From NCBI RefSeq assembly GCF_000769405.2, contig NZ_CP053441.1:310001-374000 (forward strand): 64,000 bases of DNA, in the 5' to 3' direction. Source of the DNA: Rhizobium brockwellii. Its GTDB lineage: Bacteria > Pseudomonadota > Alphaproteobacteria > Rhizobiales > Rhizobiaceae. The translations under genes were made by a program, and so were the position numbers. The notes beneath the pieces were generated by a model. That model worked only from the letters and a program-made list of their open reading frames with translations. It ran no database searches and was not told the origin of the DNA. This document shows, piece by piece, positions 46,003 to 55,342 of the stretch (positions are counted from its first letter, which is position 1; each line of letters begins with the position of its first letter).

Positions 46003-48024
46003 CTACGACTGCTGCAGCCCATAGAGCAGCGGCATTAGTCCTGCGAGCGCCCTGAAGCGCTCCCACGACTTGGACGAAGGCTTCGTCCAGCCTGTTTCGG
46101 CAAGCGCGGAAAGGCGTGGGAAGACGAGGCGGTCGAAAACGGCGCGATCCGTCATCGGCTCGGACCAGATGCAGGCCTGGATGCCGAGGAGTTTCTGTTT
46201 CTGCTCTGCCGTCCAGCCGCCGATGGGATCGAAATTGTAGAGCTTCTCGGCATCTGAAGTCCCCGCCCAGCTGGCGCCGGGTTCATCCCAGTCGGGCCTG
46301 AGCGCCATGTCGAGGTAGTAGACCTGTCCGGGGCAGACGACGATTTCGTAGCCGCGTTCGGCAAGTTCGGCCGAGACCTCGACATTGCGCCAGCTGCAGA
46401 GATAGCTTTTCGATTTGTCGATGACATCGCCGTGGGCCGCCTCTTCCCAGCCGCCGGTGATGCAGCCCTTGCTCGCAAGGAAGCGCTGGACACGGTTCAG
46501 GAACTCCGCCTGCAGGATGGCGGCACCCGAGCCGTGGATGTCGTCGGCACCGTGGGTATTGGTCACGACGTTCAGCCGCTTGGCATGCGCATCGGCAACC
46601 TCGTCGCCCGCCACGCTGCGCAGGCGCTCGAGCGCTTCCGGCGAGCCGGACCATGCGCCAAGCGGAACTTCGTCAGCGCCGAGATGGATGGTCTTGAACG
46701 GAAAGAGCTCGATGAGTTCCAAGAGGATCGTCTCGATGATCTCATAGGTCTTCTCGCGGGCCGGATTGATGCAATTGTCGGGAAAGCCCTGAACCGAATA
46801 ATAGCTGCCGACCTCGGCCGGATCGCGCAGCTCCGGTATCGCCTGCAGCATGGCGTAGCAATGGCCGGGGACATCGATCTCCGGCACGATCTCCACGCCG
46901 AAGCTCTTGGCATGGGCGACGATCTCGCGGATTGCAGCCTTGGTGTAATAACCCCCGGTGCGGGCCGGGCTCGAACCGAGCAGCGGCGGAACGGCCAGGC
47001 CGTGGCCGCGCCAGGCGCCGACCGCGGTCAAATCAGGATAGGCGTCGATCTCGACGCGCCACGCTTCGTCGTCGGAAAGGTGCCAGTGGAAACGGTTGAG
47101 CTTGTTCCAGGCAAGCACCGCCAGCAGCTTCTTGACCTCGGCCGCACCGTAGAACTGGCGGGCGACGTCGAGATGCAGGCCGCGCCAGCCCATTGACGGC
47201 TCATCGACGATCTCGCCGGATGCCGGAAATTGGAAGACCTCGGGATGCAGCCTTGCACCGCGCCAGATCTGGCCGAGTGTGACGAGGCCGTAGAGGAAGC
47301 CGGTCTGGCTGCTTGCCTCGATCGTGATCGCCTCACCCTCGAAGGTCAGCCGATAGGCCTCTGGCCCGAAGCCGCCGGCATCCTTCAGGGCAACCAGAAC
47401 CGCGCCTTCCGCCTCGCTCCGCACGATGCCTTCGACGGCGAAGAGATGTTCGACCAGCGCTGCGAAGCCGCGGGCTGCTGCCTCCCCTGCAGCGCTTTGT
47501 GCCTGCGGCGCAAAACCGGCCGGCAGCGGACGTCGGGAAGTGACGGACACATGGTTCGGCCAGGGGATGATCGACACTTGAACGGGCGCATTGACGGGCA
47601 CCGGATAGATCTCGGCGCCACGCTTCAATGGCGCGTTGCTGACCGAAGATCGCGTCGGCTCTATTGTGAGCACGATCGTGCTGCCATCGGCCAGAGCGAG
47701 ATAACCGCTCGTCGCACCGTCCGTCCAGTGGCGGAACTGCCAGCTCAGCGCGTAGACCGATATCGTCCACGTCTCGCAGGCGCCGAGAACGAAATTATCA
47801 GGCGGCTGGAATTCGGTGAAATTCGAAAGCCGCTTCGAAACCGTGGCGCCTTCGACGCGCCCGGCCGGATCGACACGACCCGGGCCGCTGACGCAGAGGG
47901 AGAAATTCGAAAGCGGCTCGGTGCCGAGGTTCTTGAGGCGCAGGACGTAGGAAAACTCCTTCCCGTCCGCAGGCGGGTTCCAAAGGGTTTCGAGCCGCAG
48001 GGCTTTCGGTCGCGATATGGGCAT
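46003..48024 (-). CDS. Beta-N-acetylhexosaminidase, GH20
   Basis: 673 residues. GH20 catalytic Asp-Glu pair in HLGADEVPLG; earlier landmarks GWRGLHLDVARQFY, LNRFHWHLSDDEAWRVEID (in part) and VPEIDVPGHCYAM. The first ~200 residues are a carbohydrate-binding-type/beta-rich lead domain. There is no signal peptide, so the enzyme should act in the cytoplasm on imported oligosaccharides. ATG 48024 preferred over a GTG at 48030 because AGGA lies nine bases upstream of the ATG. It ends the operon of a dipeptide-type ABC transporter, an arrangement known for chitooligosaccharide uptake. Confidence 0.91.
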   Translation of the reverse strand: MPISRPKALRLETLWNPPADGKEFSYVLRLKNLGTEPLSNFSLCVSGPGRVDPAGRVEGATVSKRLSNFTEFQPPDNFVLGACETWTISVYALSWQFRHWTDGATSGYLALADGSTIVLTIEPTRSSVSNAPLKRGAEIYPVPVNAPVQVSIIPWPNHVSVTSRRPLPAGFAPQAQSAAGEAAARGFAALVEHLFAVEGIVRSEAEGAVLVALKDAGGFGPEAYRLTFEGEAITIEASSQTGFLYGLVTLGQIWRGARLHPEVFQFPASGEIVDEPSMGWRGLHLDVARQFYGAAEVKKLLAVLAWNKLNRFHWHLSDDEAWRVEIDAYPDLTAVGAWRGHGLAVPPLLGSSPARTGGYYTKAAIREIVAHAKSFGVEIVPEIDVPGHCYAMLQAIPELRDPAEVGSYYSVQGFPDNCINPAREKTYEIIETILLELIELFPFKTIHLGADEVPLGAWSGSPEALERLRSVAGDEVADAHAKRLNVVTNTHGADDIHGSGAAILQAEFLNRVQRFLASKGCITGGWEEAAHGDVIDKSKSYLCSWRNVEVSAELAERGYEIVVCPGQVYYLDMALRPDWDEPGASWAGTSDAEKLYNFDPIGGWTAEQKQKLLGIQACIWSEPMTDRAVFDRLVFPRLSALAETGWTKPSSKSWERFRALAGLMPLLYGLQQS

Positions 48025-48045
48025 GGTCACTCTTCCTTCTGAAGA

Positions 48046-48516
48046 TCAGGTCTTGAGCATTCCGGCGTAAATGCCGGGAGCGGAATTGGGGATTGGCATG
48101 GCCCCGACGGCCTTTTCGTAAAAGGCAGAAGGGCCGACATCGCCGATGATCGCATAGGCATAGCCCATCGCTTTCAGGTCGTTCAGGCTGGCAAAAAGCA
48201 ATGCCCGGCCGATTCCGAGCCCGCGAAGGCCTTCGTCGACGCCGGTCGGTCCGAAGAAGCCGCGCGCCGTGGCTTCATGGCAGGAAAAACCGACGAGCTT
48301 CTGCTCGCGCGTGGCGATGAAGCAGCTCGGCGGCTGGCGGGTCATCGCGACGGAGGCCTCGCTCGCCCATCCCTCGCCGAATTGTTCTGCGATCCAGCCG
48401 GTGATCAGCCGGAATTCCGGCGGCAGGGCCCGCCGGATCACCACATCCTCGCGCCCCATTCGTTCGGGCGACTGATCGTCCTGCGGCAGGGTGGAGAGGT
48501 TGACGAGATAATCCAC
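48046..48516 (-). CDS. GNAT-family N-acetyltransferase
   Basis: 156 residues. Acetyl-CoA pyrophosphate loop GLRGLGIGRALL, preceded by a beta strand CFIATREQKLVGF. GTG start with AGGA seven bases upstream, 11 bases after the ATPase gene, 21 bases before the GH20 gene. Might acetylate or de novo modify an amino sugar, but specificity is not visible. Confidence 0.85.
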   Translation of the reverse strand: MDYLVNLSTLPQDDQSPERMGREDVVIRRALPPEFRLITGWIAEQFGEGWASEASVAMTRQPPSCFIATREQKLVGFSCHEATARGFFGPTGVDEGLRGLGIGRALLFASLNDLKAMGYAYAIIGDVGPSAFYEKAVGAMPIPNSAPGIYAGMLKT

Positions 48517-48527
48517 TTTGCCATCCT

Positions 48528-49454
48528 TCAGCTGGAAACGCCGAGTGCGCGCATGAAATGGTTGGAGCCGACCTGCTCGATGACAGTCGATTCAGGACGG
48601 CTGAGCGAGCGTACCTTTTCCGCCTGTTCGAGGAAACGCGCGCTTCCGCCGGTCACGAAGGGCCTGCTGCCGTCCGGAACGGCCGAAAGCAGCAACCTTG
48701 TATAGGGATGGCGCGGATCGGACAGAACCGTATCGGTATCGCCCCATTCGACCATCTGGCCGGCGAACATGACGACGATCTCTTCGGCCACATGCGCTGC
48801 CGTCGCGATGTCGTGCGTGATATAGAGCATGGCCAGGTCGTTTTCGCGTTTCACTGTCGCCAGCAGATCGAGAATGTCCTTGCGGATGGAGACATCGAGC
48901 ATCGAGGTCGGCTCATCGGCGACCAGCACGCTCGGCGCGACGGCTAGCGCCCGCGCGATATTCACCCGCTGCCGCTGGCCGCCGGAGAGTTCATGCGGGA
49001 ATTTCTGCCTGGTCAAATCGGGCTCCAGCCCGACGCTTGTCAGCAGGCGGGCAATCTCTTCGGCAAGATCCGTCCTGAAGCCGCTCTGCCGATACAATTG
49101 CAGCGGCCGCGCCAGATGATGGCTGACCGTAAAGGCCGGGTTGAGCGACGAGAACGGATCCTGGAAGACCATCTGCACCGCCCTGCGGTACTGATGCTCA
49201 TCCTTCGCCTCGCCGCGGGCGGTCAGATCCTGCCCGCGGAAAAACAGCTTGCCGCCCGTCGGCTTGTCCAAGCGCGCGATGATGCGGGCGCAAGTCGTCT
49301 TGCCGCAGCCGGATTCGCCGACCAGCGCCAAGGCCCGACCGGGAAAGAGCGAGAAGGACACACCTTTCAGCGCGTGTACCGGGCCGAAATTACGCTGGAT
49401 GTTTTCGAGCCGGATCACGGCGTCGGTGACAACAGGATTTGTCTCCGCCTTCAT
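48528..49454 (-). CDS. Dipeptide-family ABC transporter ATPase (DppF-type)
   Basis: 308 residues. Walker A GESGCGKTTCARI, signature [12 protein letters not shown], Walker B VLVADEPTSMLDV. Opening overlap ATGA with the DppD-type gene. Second nucleotide-binding subunit. Confidence 0.91.
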   Translation of the reverse strand: MKAETNPVVTDAVIRLENIQRNFGPVHALKGVSFSLFPGRALALVGESGCGKTTCARIIARLDKPTGGKLFFRGQDLTARGEAKDEHQYRRAVQMVFQDPFSSLNPAFTVSHHLARPLQLYRQSGFRTDLAEEIARLLTSVGLEPDLTRQKFPHELSGGQRQRVNIARALAVAPSVLVADEPTSMLDVSIRKDILDLLATVKRENDLAMLYITHDIATAAHVAEEIVVMFAGQMVEWGDTDTVLSDPRHPYTRLLLSAVPDGSRPFVTGGSARFLEQAEKVRSLSRPESTVIEQVGSNHFMRALGVSS

Positions 49455-50266
49455 GCCAAGACTCCCGAGTGATGCGGATTGCCCGGAAGCTGGGGAATGG
49501 CATTCCAAAGCTTGCGGGTGTAATCGTGCAGCGGCGCCTCTGCGACCTGGCGTACATCGCCGACTTCGACGAGTTCACCGTTCAGCATGACGCCGATGCG
49601 CTGGCAGAGCTGCGCCATCAGATGCAGGTCATGGGTGATGAAGAGCACCGAGAAACCATAGCTCCGCTGCAAATCGACGACCTGCTCGAGGATCTCCCGC
49701 TGCACAACCACGTCGAGAGCCGTCGTCGGCTCATCCATGATGATGAACTCGGGCCTCAGCGCCAGGCAGATGGCGATGACGATGCGCTGGCGCATGCCAC
49801 CCGAGAACTGGTGCGGGTAATCGCCGATGCGATGCGTGGGAATGCCGACGAGGCGGAACATCTCCTCAGCCCGAGCCCTTGATTCCTCATGTGAGCAACC
49901 GGTGTGCCGGCGCAGAACGTCATGGAATTGCGCCTCGACCCGCATCAGCGGATTGAGCGAATTCATCGCGCTCTGGAAGACCATGCCGATGCGCTTCCAG
50001 CGGATTCTCTGCAACTCGCGTTCCGGCAGCCTCAGGAGATCTTGTCCGTCGAGCCTTATGCTGCCGCCGCTGATCCAGGCGGGTGCCTTGGAAAGACGGG
50101 TGATGGCATAGGCAATCGTGCTCTTGCCGCAGCCGGATTCGCCTGCGAGCCCGAAGATCTCGCCGCGGGCGATATTGAAGGAGACCTCCTTCACGGCGCG
50201 GAATTCTCCCTTGTCGACGAGATAGTCGACATTGAGCTTGTCGATTTCCAGAAGATTGTCGCTCAT
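49451..50266 (-). CDS. Dipeptide-family ABC transporter ATPase (DppD-type)
   Basis: 271 residues. Walker A GESGCGKSTIAYA, signature SGGMRQRIVIA, Walker B FIIMDEPTTALDV. ATG 50266 overlaps the permease stop by ATGA; a longer frame to 50437 is a shadow of the permease. Shorter than most DppD proteins (no long C-terminal extension). Confidence 0.91.
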   Translation of the reverse strand: MSDNLLEIDKLNVDYLVDKGEFRAVKEVSFNIARGEIFGLAGESGCGKSTIAYAITRLSKAPAWISGGSIRLDGQDLLRLPERELQRIRWKRIGMVFQSAMNSLNPLMRVEAQFHDVLRRHTGCSHEESRARAEEMFRLVGIPTHRIGDYPHQFSGGMRQRIVIAICLALRPEFIIMDEPTTALDVVVQREILEQVVDLQRSYGFSVLFITHDLHLMAQLCQRIGVMLNGELVEVGDVRQVAEAPLHDYTRKLWNAIPQLPGNPHHSGVLA

Positions 50267-51168
50267 CGGCCGAGCTCCAGTTCCCGGTTGCGGGCGCGGG
50301 TGAGACGGAACCAGCGTGTCAGCGCCGGGCCGGAGCGAAGCTGCGGGTTGGCGATCTCGTCGAAGGTGAAATTCAGCAGAGCAAGACCTAGCCCCGTCAC
50401 CGCGATGCCGAGCGCCGGCACGCCGATATCCCACCATGCGCCAACCATGATTGCCGAAGAATTTTGGGCATTGTAGAGCATCGTGCCCCAGGAGACTTTC
50501 AGGGGATCGCCGAAGCCGAGATATTCGAGCGTCGTCTGGGCAACGATGGCGTAGATGATGCTGCCGACGAGATTGATGCCGATCAGCGTCGTCAGGTTCG
50601 GCAGGATTTCCACGAAGATGATGCGCCAGGCCGGCTCTCCGATCATCTTGGAGGCCGTGACGAAGTCACGATTGCGAAGCGCCATGGTCTGCGAGCGTGT
50701 CATGCGAGCACCCCAGGGCCAGGAGGTCAGCGCGATGATCGCCATGATCGTCATCGGCCCAACCGTGCCGGCGAAGGAGGCGAGCAGGATCAAAAGCGGC
50801 ATGTTCGGCACGACAAGCACGGCATTGGTCGCAAGATCGAGCACCGCATCGGTCCTGCCTCCGGCATAACCGGCGATGAGGCCGATGGCCGTGCCGAGAA
50901 CGGTGATGGCAATGCCCGTGGCAAAGCCGACGGAGAGAGAGCTGCGGGCGCCCCAGACGAACTGGCGATAGACATCCCGCCCCATCTTCGTGGTGCCCAT
51001 GACATGTTCGATCGACGGCGGCTGATGCGATCGCCCGACACGCGCTCCAGGCTCGCCGGGCGCAACGATCGGCGCAAACAGCGCCATCAGCCACAGAGCC
51101 ACGATGATGACGAGGCCGGCCAGCGCTTTCTTCTGCCTGAGGATAGGCCGCAGCGTAAAGCCCATCAT
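50263..51168 (-). CDS. Dipeptide-family ABC permease (DppC-type)
   Basis: 301 residues, about six helices. TTKMGRDVYRQFVWGARSSL and the EAA loop MIGEPAWRIIFVEILPNLTT. Overlaps both neighbours by four bases. Unusual basic C-terminal tail (LTRWFRLTRARNRELELGR). Confidence 0.9.
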   Translation of the reverse strand: MMGFTLRPILRQKKALAGLVIIVALWLMALFAPIVAPGEPGARVGRSHQPPSIEHVMGTTKMGRDVYRQFVWGARSSLSVGFATGIAITVLGTAIGLIAGYAGGRTDAVLDLATNAVLVVPNMPLLILLASFAGTVGPMTIMAIIALTSWPWGARMTRSQTMALRNRDFVTASKMIGEPAWRIIFVEILPNLTTLIGINLVGSIIYAIVAQTTLEYLGFGDPLKVSWGTMLYNAQNSSAIMVGAWWDIGVPALGIAVTGLGLALLNFTFDEIANPQLRSGPALTRWFRLTRARNRELELGR

Positions 51169-52145
51169 ACGGCCTCCCGCAATCGGGGATCGACGAGCCC
51201 GTAGATGATGTCGACGAGGAAGTTGGCGCCCAGCGTCGCGAGCGTCATCAGCAGCAACTGCCCCTGGATGACAGGGTAATCGCGGGCGATGCTCGCAGTA
51301 TAGAGCGTCAGTCCCAACCCCGGATAGTTGAAGACGATCTCGGTGACGATCGAGCCGCCGAAGACGGCGCCGAGCATCAGCGCTAGGTTGGTCAAAACGG
51401 GAAGCATGGCATTGCGTGCGCCGTAGCCGAACATGACGGTGAGGTGGCTGAGCCCCTTGGCTCGCGCCATGGTTACATAGTCCTCGCCGAGTACCGAGAT
51501 CATCGACGAGCGCATCGTCGTCTGGAACTCGCCGATCAGAAACGGCGAAAGCGTCAGGACCGGTAGGATCGCATGCATGAACACGCTGCCCGCGAAGGTG
51601 AAATTGAAGGCGGGATCGAGGTTCGGATCGTAGGCATAGCCGACAGGAAACCAGCGTAGCGAGACCGCGAAGACGAAAAGCGTTGTCAGGGCCACGATAA
51701 CCGGCGGCACCGAAATCATGATCACGGAGAGCGGCGAGACGATCGTGTCGAAGCGTCCGCCACGGCGCCAGGCCGAGATGGCGCCGAGCACGACACCAAC
51801 GCAGAGCGAAAAGATGATCGCGGTGCTGACGAGAAAGGCTGTCCAGAGCGTCGAACGGCCGAGAACCTGGACGACGGTCTGGGGGTAATATTTGACCGAG
51901 ACGCCGAGATCGAGGGTCGCCAACCCCTTCACATAGTCGACGAACTGCCAGAGCATCGGCTGGTCGACCGCGCCGAAGCGCGCCTTGATCGCCTCGACGG
52001 CCGCAGGTGTCGCCCGCGGACCGAGCTGGGCAATCATGGCATCGACCGGGCTCCCCGGCATCAGCCGGGGAAGAATGAAGTTCATGACGATGGCGAACGC
52101 CAGGGCGACCGCATAGACGCCGAGGCGCCGGCTCGAAATACGCAT
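51165..52145 (-). CDS. Dipeptide-family ABC permease (DppB-type)
   Basis: 326 residues, about six helices. NFILPRLMPGSPVDAMIAQL at the N-terminus, EAA loop MARAKGLSHLTVMFGYGARN, and the end block IYGLVDPRLREAV. 18 bases after the binding-protein gene. Confidence 0.9.
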   Translation of the reverse strand: MRISSRRLGVYAVALAFAIVMNFILPRLMPGSPVDAMIAQLGPRATPAAVEAIKARFGAVDQPMLWQFVDYVKGLATLDLGVSVKYYPQTVVQVLGRSTLWTAFLVSTAIIFSLCVGVVLGAISAWRRGGRFDTIVSPLSVIMISVPPVIVALTTLFVFAVSLRWFPVGYAYDPNLDPAFNFTFAGSVFMHAILPVLTLSPFLIGEFQTTMRSSMISVLGEDYVTMARAKGLSHLTVMFGYGARNAMLPVLTNLALMLGAVFGGSIVTEIVFNYPGLGLTLYTASIARDYPVIQGQLLLMTLATLGANFLVDIIYGLVDPRLREAV

Positions 52146-52162
52146 TCCTGCACCCGCGAGGT

Positions 52163-53854
52163 TTATTGGACCGGCTTGAGGCGTAGCAGATGCATCAGGC
52201 GCATGCGGTTGTTGTCATGATCTTCCGGGTTCATGACGGGATCCTTGTCGGTGACCCAGCCGGTGAAACGCTTGCTGGAGAACTGATACCAGGTCGGCCC
52301 GTTGAATACCGGCACGACAGGAAAGTCATCGGCGATCAGCAGCTGGATGTCGTTGAAGATCTTCTTGTGATCGTACTCTGACGTCGCCTTCAGATACTGA
52401 TCGAAAAGCGCGTCCAGCTTCGGGTTCGAATAGCGCGAGGGCGCGCCGGTGATGCGCCCGCCATAGGCGGTCGACAGGCTCTGGTAATAACCGCGGAACG
52501 GTGTTGCGCCGTCCGCGCGGGAGTTCATGACGACCTCGAAGCTGCCATCGATGATCTGCTTGCGCCATTGTTCATATTCCGGGGTGGCAACCGACGCGTT
52601 GATGCCGGCAGCACGCAATCCTTCGACCGCGATCTGGACGGCGTCGATCCAGTCCGTCCAGCCGTTCGGAACGATGATCGGAAAGGCGAGCGGCTTGCCG
52701 CTCGGCGTGGTGCGGAAGCCGTCAGCACCCTTCTTGTAGCCGGCATCGTCGAGAATCTTGTTGGCCTTCTCGGTATCGAAGCCCATGAAGGCGTCCTTGT
52801 CGCCTTCGGCGCCCTTGTTGCGCCAGGTCTCGAAGCGCGGCGGCAGGCCGGTCGCATGCTCGTTGACGACAGGATAGCCGAAGCCGGCAATATCGACCAT
52901 CGACGCGCGGTCCATGGCGAGGCTGAAGGCATGGCGGAAGTTCAGGTCCTTGTAGGCCTCGAGGTTGCCCTCATTGCCGCTCTTGAAGTTCATCTGGAAG
53001 GCGACGGTCTCGGCTGGCGGCTGCCAGTAGCCGTTATGGTCGGGATCGAGCGCCACGAAGGTCTTGTCGATCTGCGGAATGAAGGAGCCGATCCAGTCCA
53101 TATTGCCTTCCGGCAGGATGGCAAGCATCTGGTCGTTGCCCGAGATCTGCGGCAGTCTGAGGCAATCGACATGCAGCGAGGCGGCATCCCAGTAGTTCGG
53201 GTTGCGGCATTGCTCGTAGACGTGCGGCGTGAAACGGCGCAGCTCCGTCATCGGGCCTGACCCGACCGGCTTCTCGTTCTTGAAGGCGACCGGATCGGAA
53301 ACATCCTTCCAGATATGCTCGGGAACGACGGCGAGGTCTGCAAGCGTTTCCGGGAAATCGGAGTTGACGGCCTTGAGATCGATCCTGACCTCGGTCGGCG
53401 ACGGCGCCTCGACGGAGGCAACGGTCTCGCCGACGCCGACGGTATCGAGCGCGGCGTTCTTCAGCATGAGATCGATCGTGTATTTCACGTCGGCCGAGGT
53501 CAGCGGCTGCCCGTCGGACCATTTCACGCCGGGCCGCAGCGTATAAGTGACCGATTTCATATCCTCGGAGAATTTATAGTCGGTCGCCAGGCGAAACACC
53601 GGCTTGCCGCCATCCTCGGCATTGAAGATGACCAGGGGCTCGTAGATGAAATCCATCGTGCTCTGTCGGCGGCCGGCAAGGTCGAACGGATTGAAGTTCT
53701 GAACCCAGCTGCTCTGCTCCTCGATATGCATCGTCAGCACCGACTCTGCGGCTGCACCACCCGTCCCAAAAACGACGAGCGCCGTCAGAGCGGTTGCCGC
53801 CGCAAAGCTGGCGCGCATGGAATTGTTGCGGATTGCACTCTTGCTCAATCTCAT
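52163..53854 (-). CDS. ABC transporter substrate-binding protein, family 5
   Basis: 563 residues. Signal peptide (MRLSKSAIRNNSMRASFAAATALTALVV, quoted in part: RASFAAATALTALVVFGTGG) with cleavage near GGAAA before ESVLTM. The mature part shows family 5 markers (KSVTYTLRPGVKWSDGQPLT in part, LNFRHAFSLAMDRASMVD). In the Vibrio chitooligosaccharide system the binding protein is a family 5 member of about this size. First gene of the operon; a 13-base palindrome lies 34 bases upstream. Confidence 0.9.
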   Translation of the reverse strand: MRLSKSAIRNNSMRASFAAATALTALVVFGTGGAAAESVLTMHIEEQSSWVQNFNPFDLAGRRQSTMDFIYEPLVIFNAEDGGKPVFRLATDYKFSEDMKSVTYTLRPGVKWSDGQPLTSADVKYTIDLMLKNAALDTVGVGETVASVEAPSPTEVRIDLKAVNSDFPETLADLAVVPEHIWKDVSDPVAFKNEKPVGSGPMTELRRFTPHVYEQCRNPNYWDAASLHVDCLRLPQISGNDQMLAILPEGNMDWIGSFIPQIDKTFVALDPDHNGYWQPPAETVAFQMNFKSGNEGNLEAYKDLNFRHAFSLAMDRASMVDIAGFGYPVVNEHATGLPPRFETWRNKGAEGDKDAFMGFDTEKANKILDDAGYKKGADGFRTTPSGKPLAFPIIVPNGWTDWIDAVQIAVEGLRAAGINASVATPEYEQWRKQIIDGSFEVVMNSRADGATPFRGYYQSLSTAYGGRITGAPSRYSNPKLDALFDQYLKATSEYDHKKIFNDIQLLIADDFPVVPVFNGPTWYQFSSKRFTGWVTDKDPVMNPEDHDNNRMRLMHLLRLKPVQ

Positions 53855-54164
53855 TCCATCGTTCCCCTGTTGTTTATTTTTGAAGTCAATCAAATTGATT
53901 TAATATTGATAGTCAGTTTCCTGCCGACACGTCAATTGCCGATCTCAAACTTTTTGCAACGGTCTCCGGGCTAGTTCACTATGTTGTTTTATAAAGATAA
54001 TTCAGGCGTTAATAATTAATGTACCTTTAAGTACCATAATTGTTTTCAACGATGGCGAATCGACCTGCTCGAACATTGGTCGATAAGCATGAGGCTGCTC
54101 GCCACGGCCGGGATGTTCCCCGGGATGCAACACATTCAACTTCTAAGAGCGGGTCGAATTTCCC
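53855..54164. other. 310-base AT-rich divergent region
   Basis: Between the chitooligosaccharide-type operon and the flagellin gene. AT-rich around 53880-54050 and holding the palindrome at 53888-53900. No gene recognised. Expected to hold both promoters. Confidence 0.6.
53888..53900. promoter_or_regulatory. AATCAA-A-TTGATT palindrome, operator candidate
   Basis: Perfect 13-base dyad 34 bases upstream of the binding-protein start codon, near where the promoter of the operon should be. No regulator is encoded next to this operon, so the cognate protein may be the ROK regulator at 40211 or lie elsewhere. Confidence 0.45.
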
Positions 54165-55073
54165 ATGACGAGCATCAATACGAACAATTCAGCGATGTCT
54201 GCCCTTCAGACGCTGCGCAACATCAACTCCAGTCTCGAAACGACACAGAACAGTGTTTCCACCGGCTATCGGGTAGACACTGCATCCGATAATGCCGCCT
54301 ACTGGTCGATCGCAACCACGATGCGGTCCGACAACAAGGCGCTCTCCGCCGTGTCCGACGCGCTCGGCCTCGGCGCAGCAAAGGTCGATACTGCCTATAC
54401 GGCCATGGACAATGCGATCGACGTCGTCGACGAGATCAAATCCAAGCTTGTCGCGGCAACCGAGGACGGTGTCGACAAGTCGAAGGTCCAGGAAGAAATC
54501 AGTCAGCTTCAGGAACAGCTGCTGAGCATTGCCCAGTCGGCGTCGTTCTCCGGTGAGAACTGGGTCGCGGGCGCGGATGGCACGAAAAGTGTCGTGTCGT
54601 CCTTCGTTCGCGACGGCTCCGGCGCCGTTTCCGTTAAAATGACGGAATACGCTTTGGACACCAGCTCCACCGGCAATGTGTTGTTCGGCATGAGCAGCGG
54701 AACGATCGATACCTCGGCGGGCATCCTCGGAACGGCTGACGCAAACGGCGATTCCGTCTATTCGCTTGATATCACCGACTTCACCACCGGTCAGATCCAG
54801 TCGGCGCTGTCGACCATCGAATCTGCGCTGTCGGCAATGACCTCTGCCGGTGCGCAACTAGGTTCGATCTCGACGCGCATCGATCTGCAGGAAGACTTCG
54901 TCGGTGCGCTTTCCGATTCGATCGACTCGGGCGTGGGCCGGCTGGTCGATGCCGACATGGAGGAGGAGTCGAGCAAACTCTCTGCCTTGCAAACACAACA
55001 GCAGCTTGCGATCCAGTCGCTATCGATCGCGAATTCGTCGTCCCAGAATATCCTGTCGCTCTTCCGCAGCTAA
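54165..55073 (+). CDS. Flagellin
   Basis: 302 residues, the short alphaproteobacterial type. Conserved D0/D1 ends: SINTNNSAMSALQTLRNINS at the start, and GVGRLVDADMEEESSKLSAL and QSLSIANSSSQNILSLFRS at the end; variable centre of ~100 residues with Thr/Ser-rich D2 insert. No flagellar assembly gene lies nearby, so it is an orphan copy. No good Shine-Dalgarno is visible (gggtcgaatttccc). Such flagellins in rhizobia are often minor components. Confidence 0.92.
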   Translation: MTSINTNNSAMSALQTLRNINSSLETTQNSVSTGYRVDTASDNAAYWSIATTMRSDNKALSAVSDALGLGAAKVDTAYTAMDNAIDVVDEIKSKLVAATEDGVDKSKVQEEISQLQEQLLSIAQSASFSGENWVAGADGTKSVVSSFVRDGSGAVSVKMTEYALDTSSTGNVLFGMSSGTIDTSAGILGTADANGDSVYSLDITDFTTGQIQSALSTIESALSAMTSAGAQLGSISTRIDLQEDFVGALSDSIDSGVGRLVDADMEEESSKLSALQTQQQLAIQSLSIANSSSQNILSLFRS

Positions 55074-55116
55074 GCACCGGATATATAGGACGCTCGGACC
55101 AAATCCGTCGATCACA

Positions 55117-55151
55117 CGATCGAGCCTGGCCTACCCGGTCAGGCTCGATCG
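55117..55151 (+). terminator. Hairpin after the flagellin gene
   Basis: 12-base arms CGATCGAGCCTG/CAGGCTCGATCG with an 11-base loop, 44 bases after the stop, followed by a weak T-containing run. Likely transcription end for flagellin. Confidence 0.65.
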
Positions 55152-55342
55152 CGTTCATTTCACTGCGTGCAAATTTGTGCCGGCGGGTCCCTATCCCTCC
55201 TGTCCTCATCCGAACTATGGTGTCGCGATCGGCGAAATCGCGGTTCACCTCTGAGCCATGCTGTCCGTCGTCTCGATCGCAACCACGATCGGCCTTAGTC
55301 TTCGCACCTCAGGGCGGAGAACGCAGCGCGCGGGATCATCGC

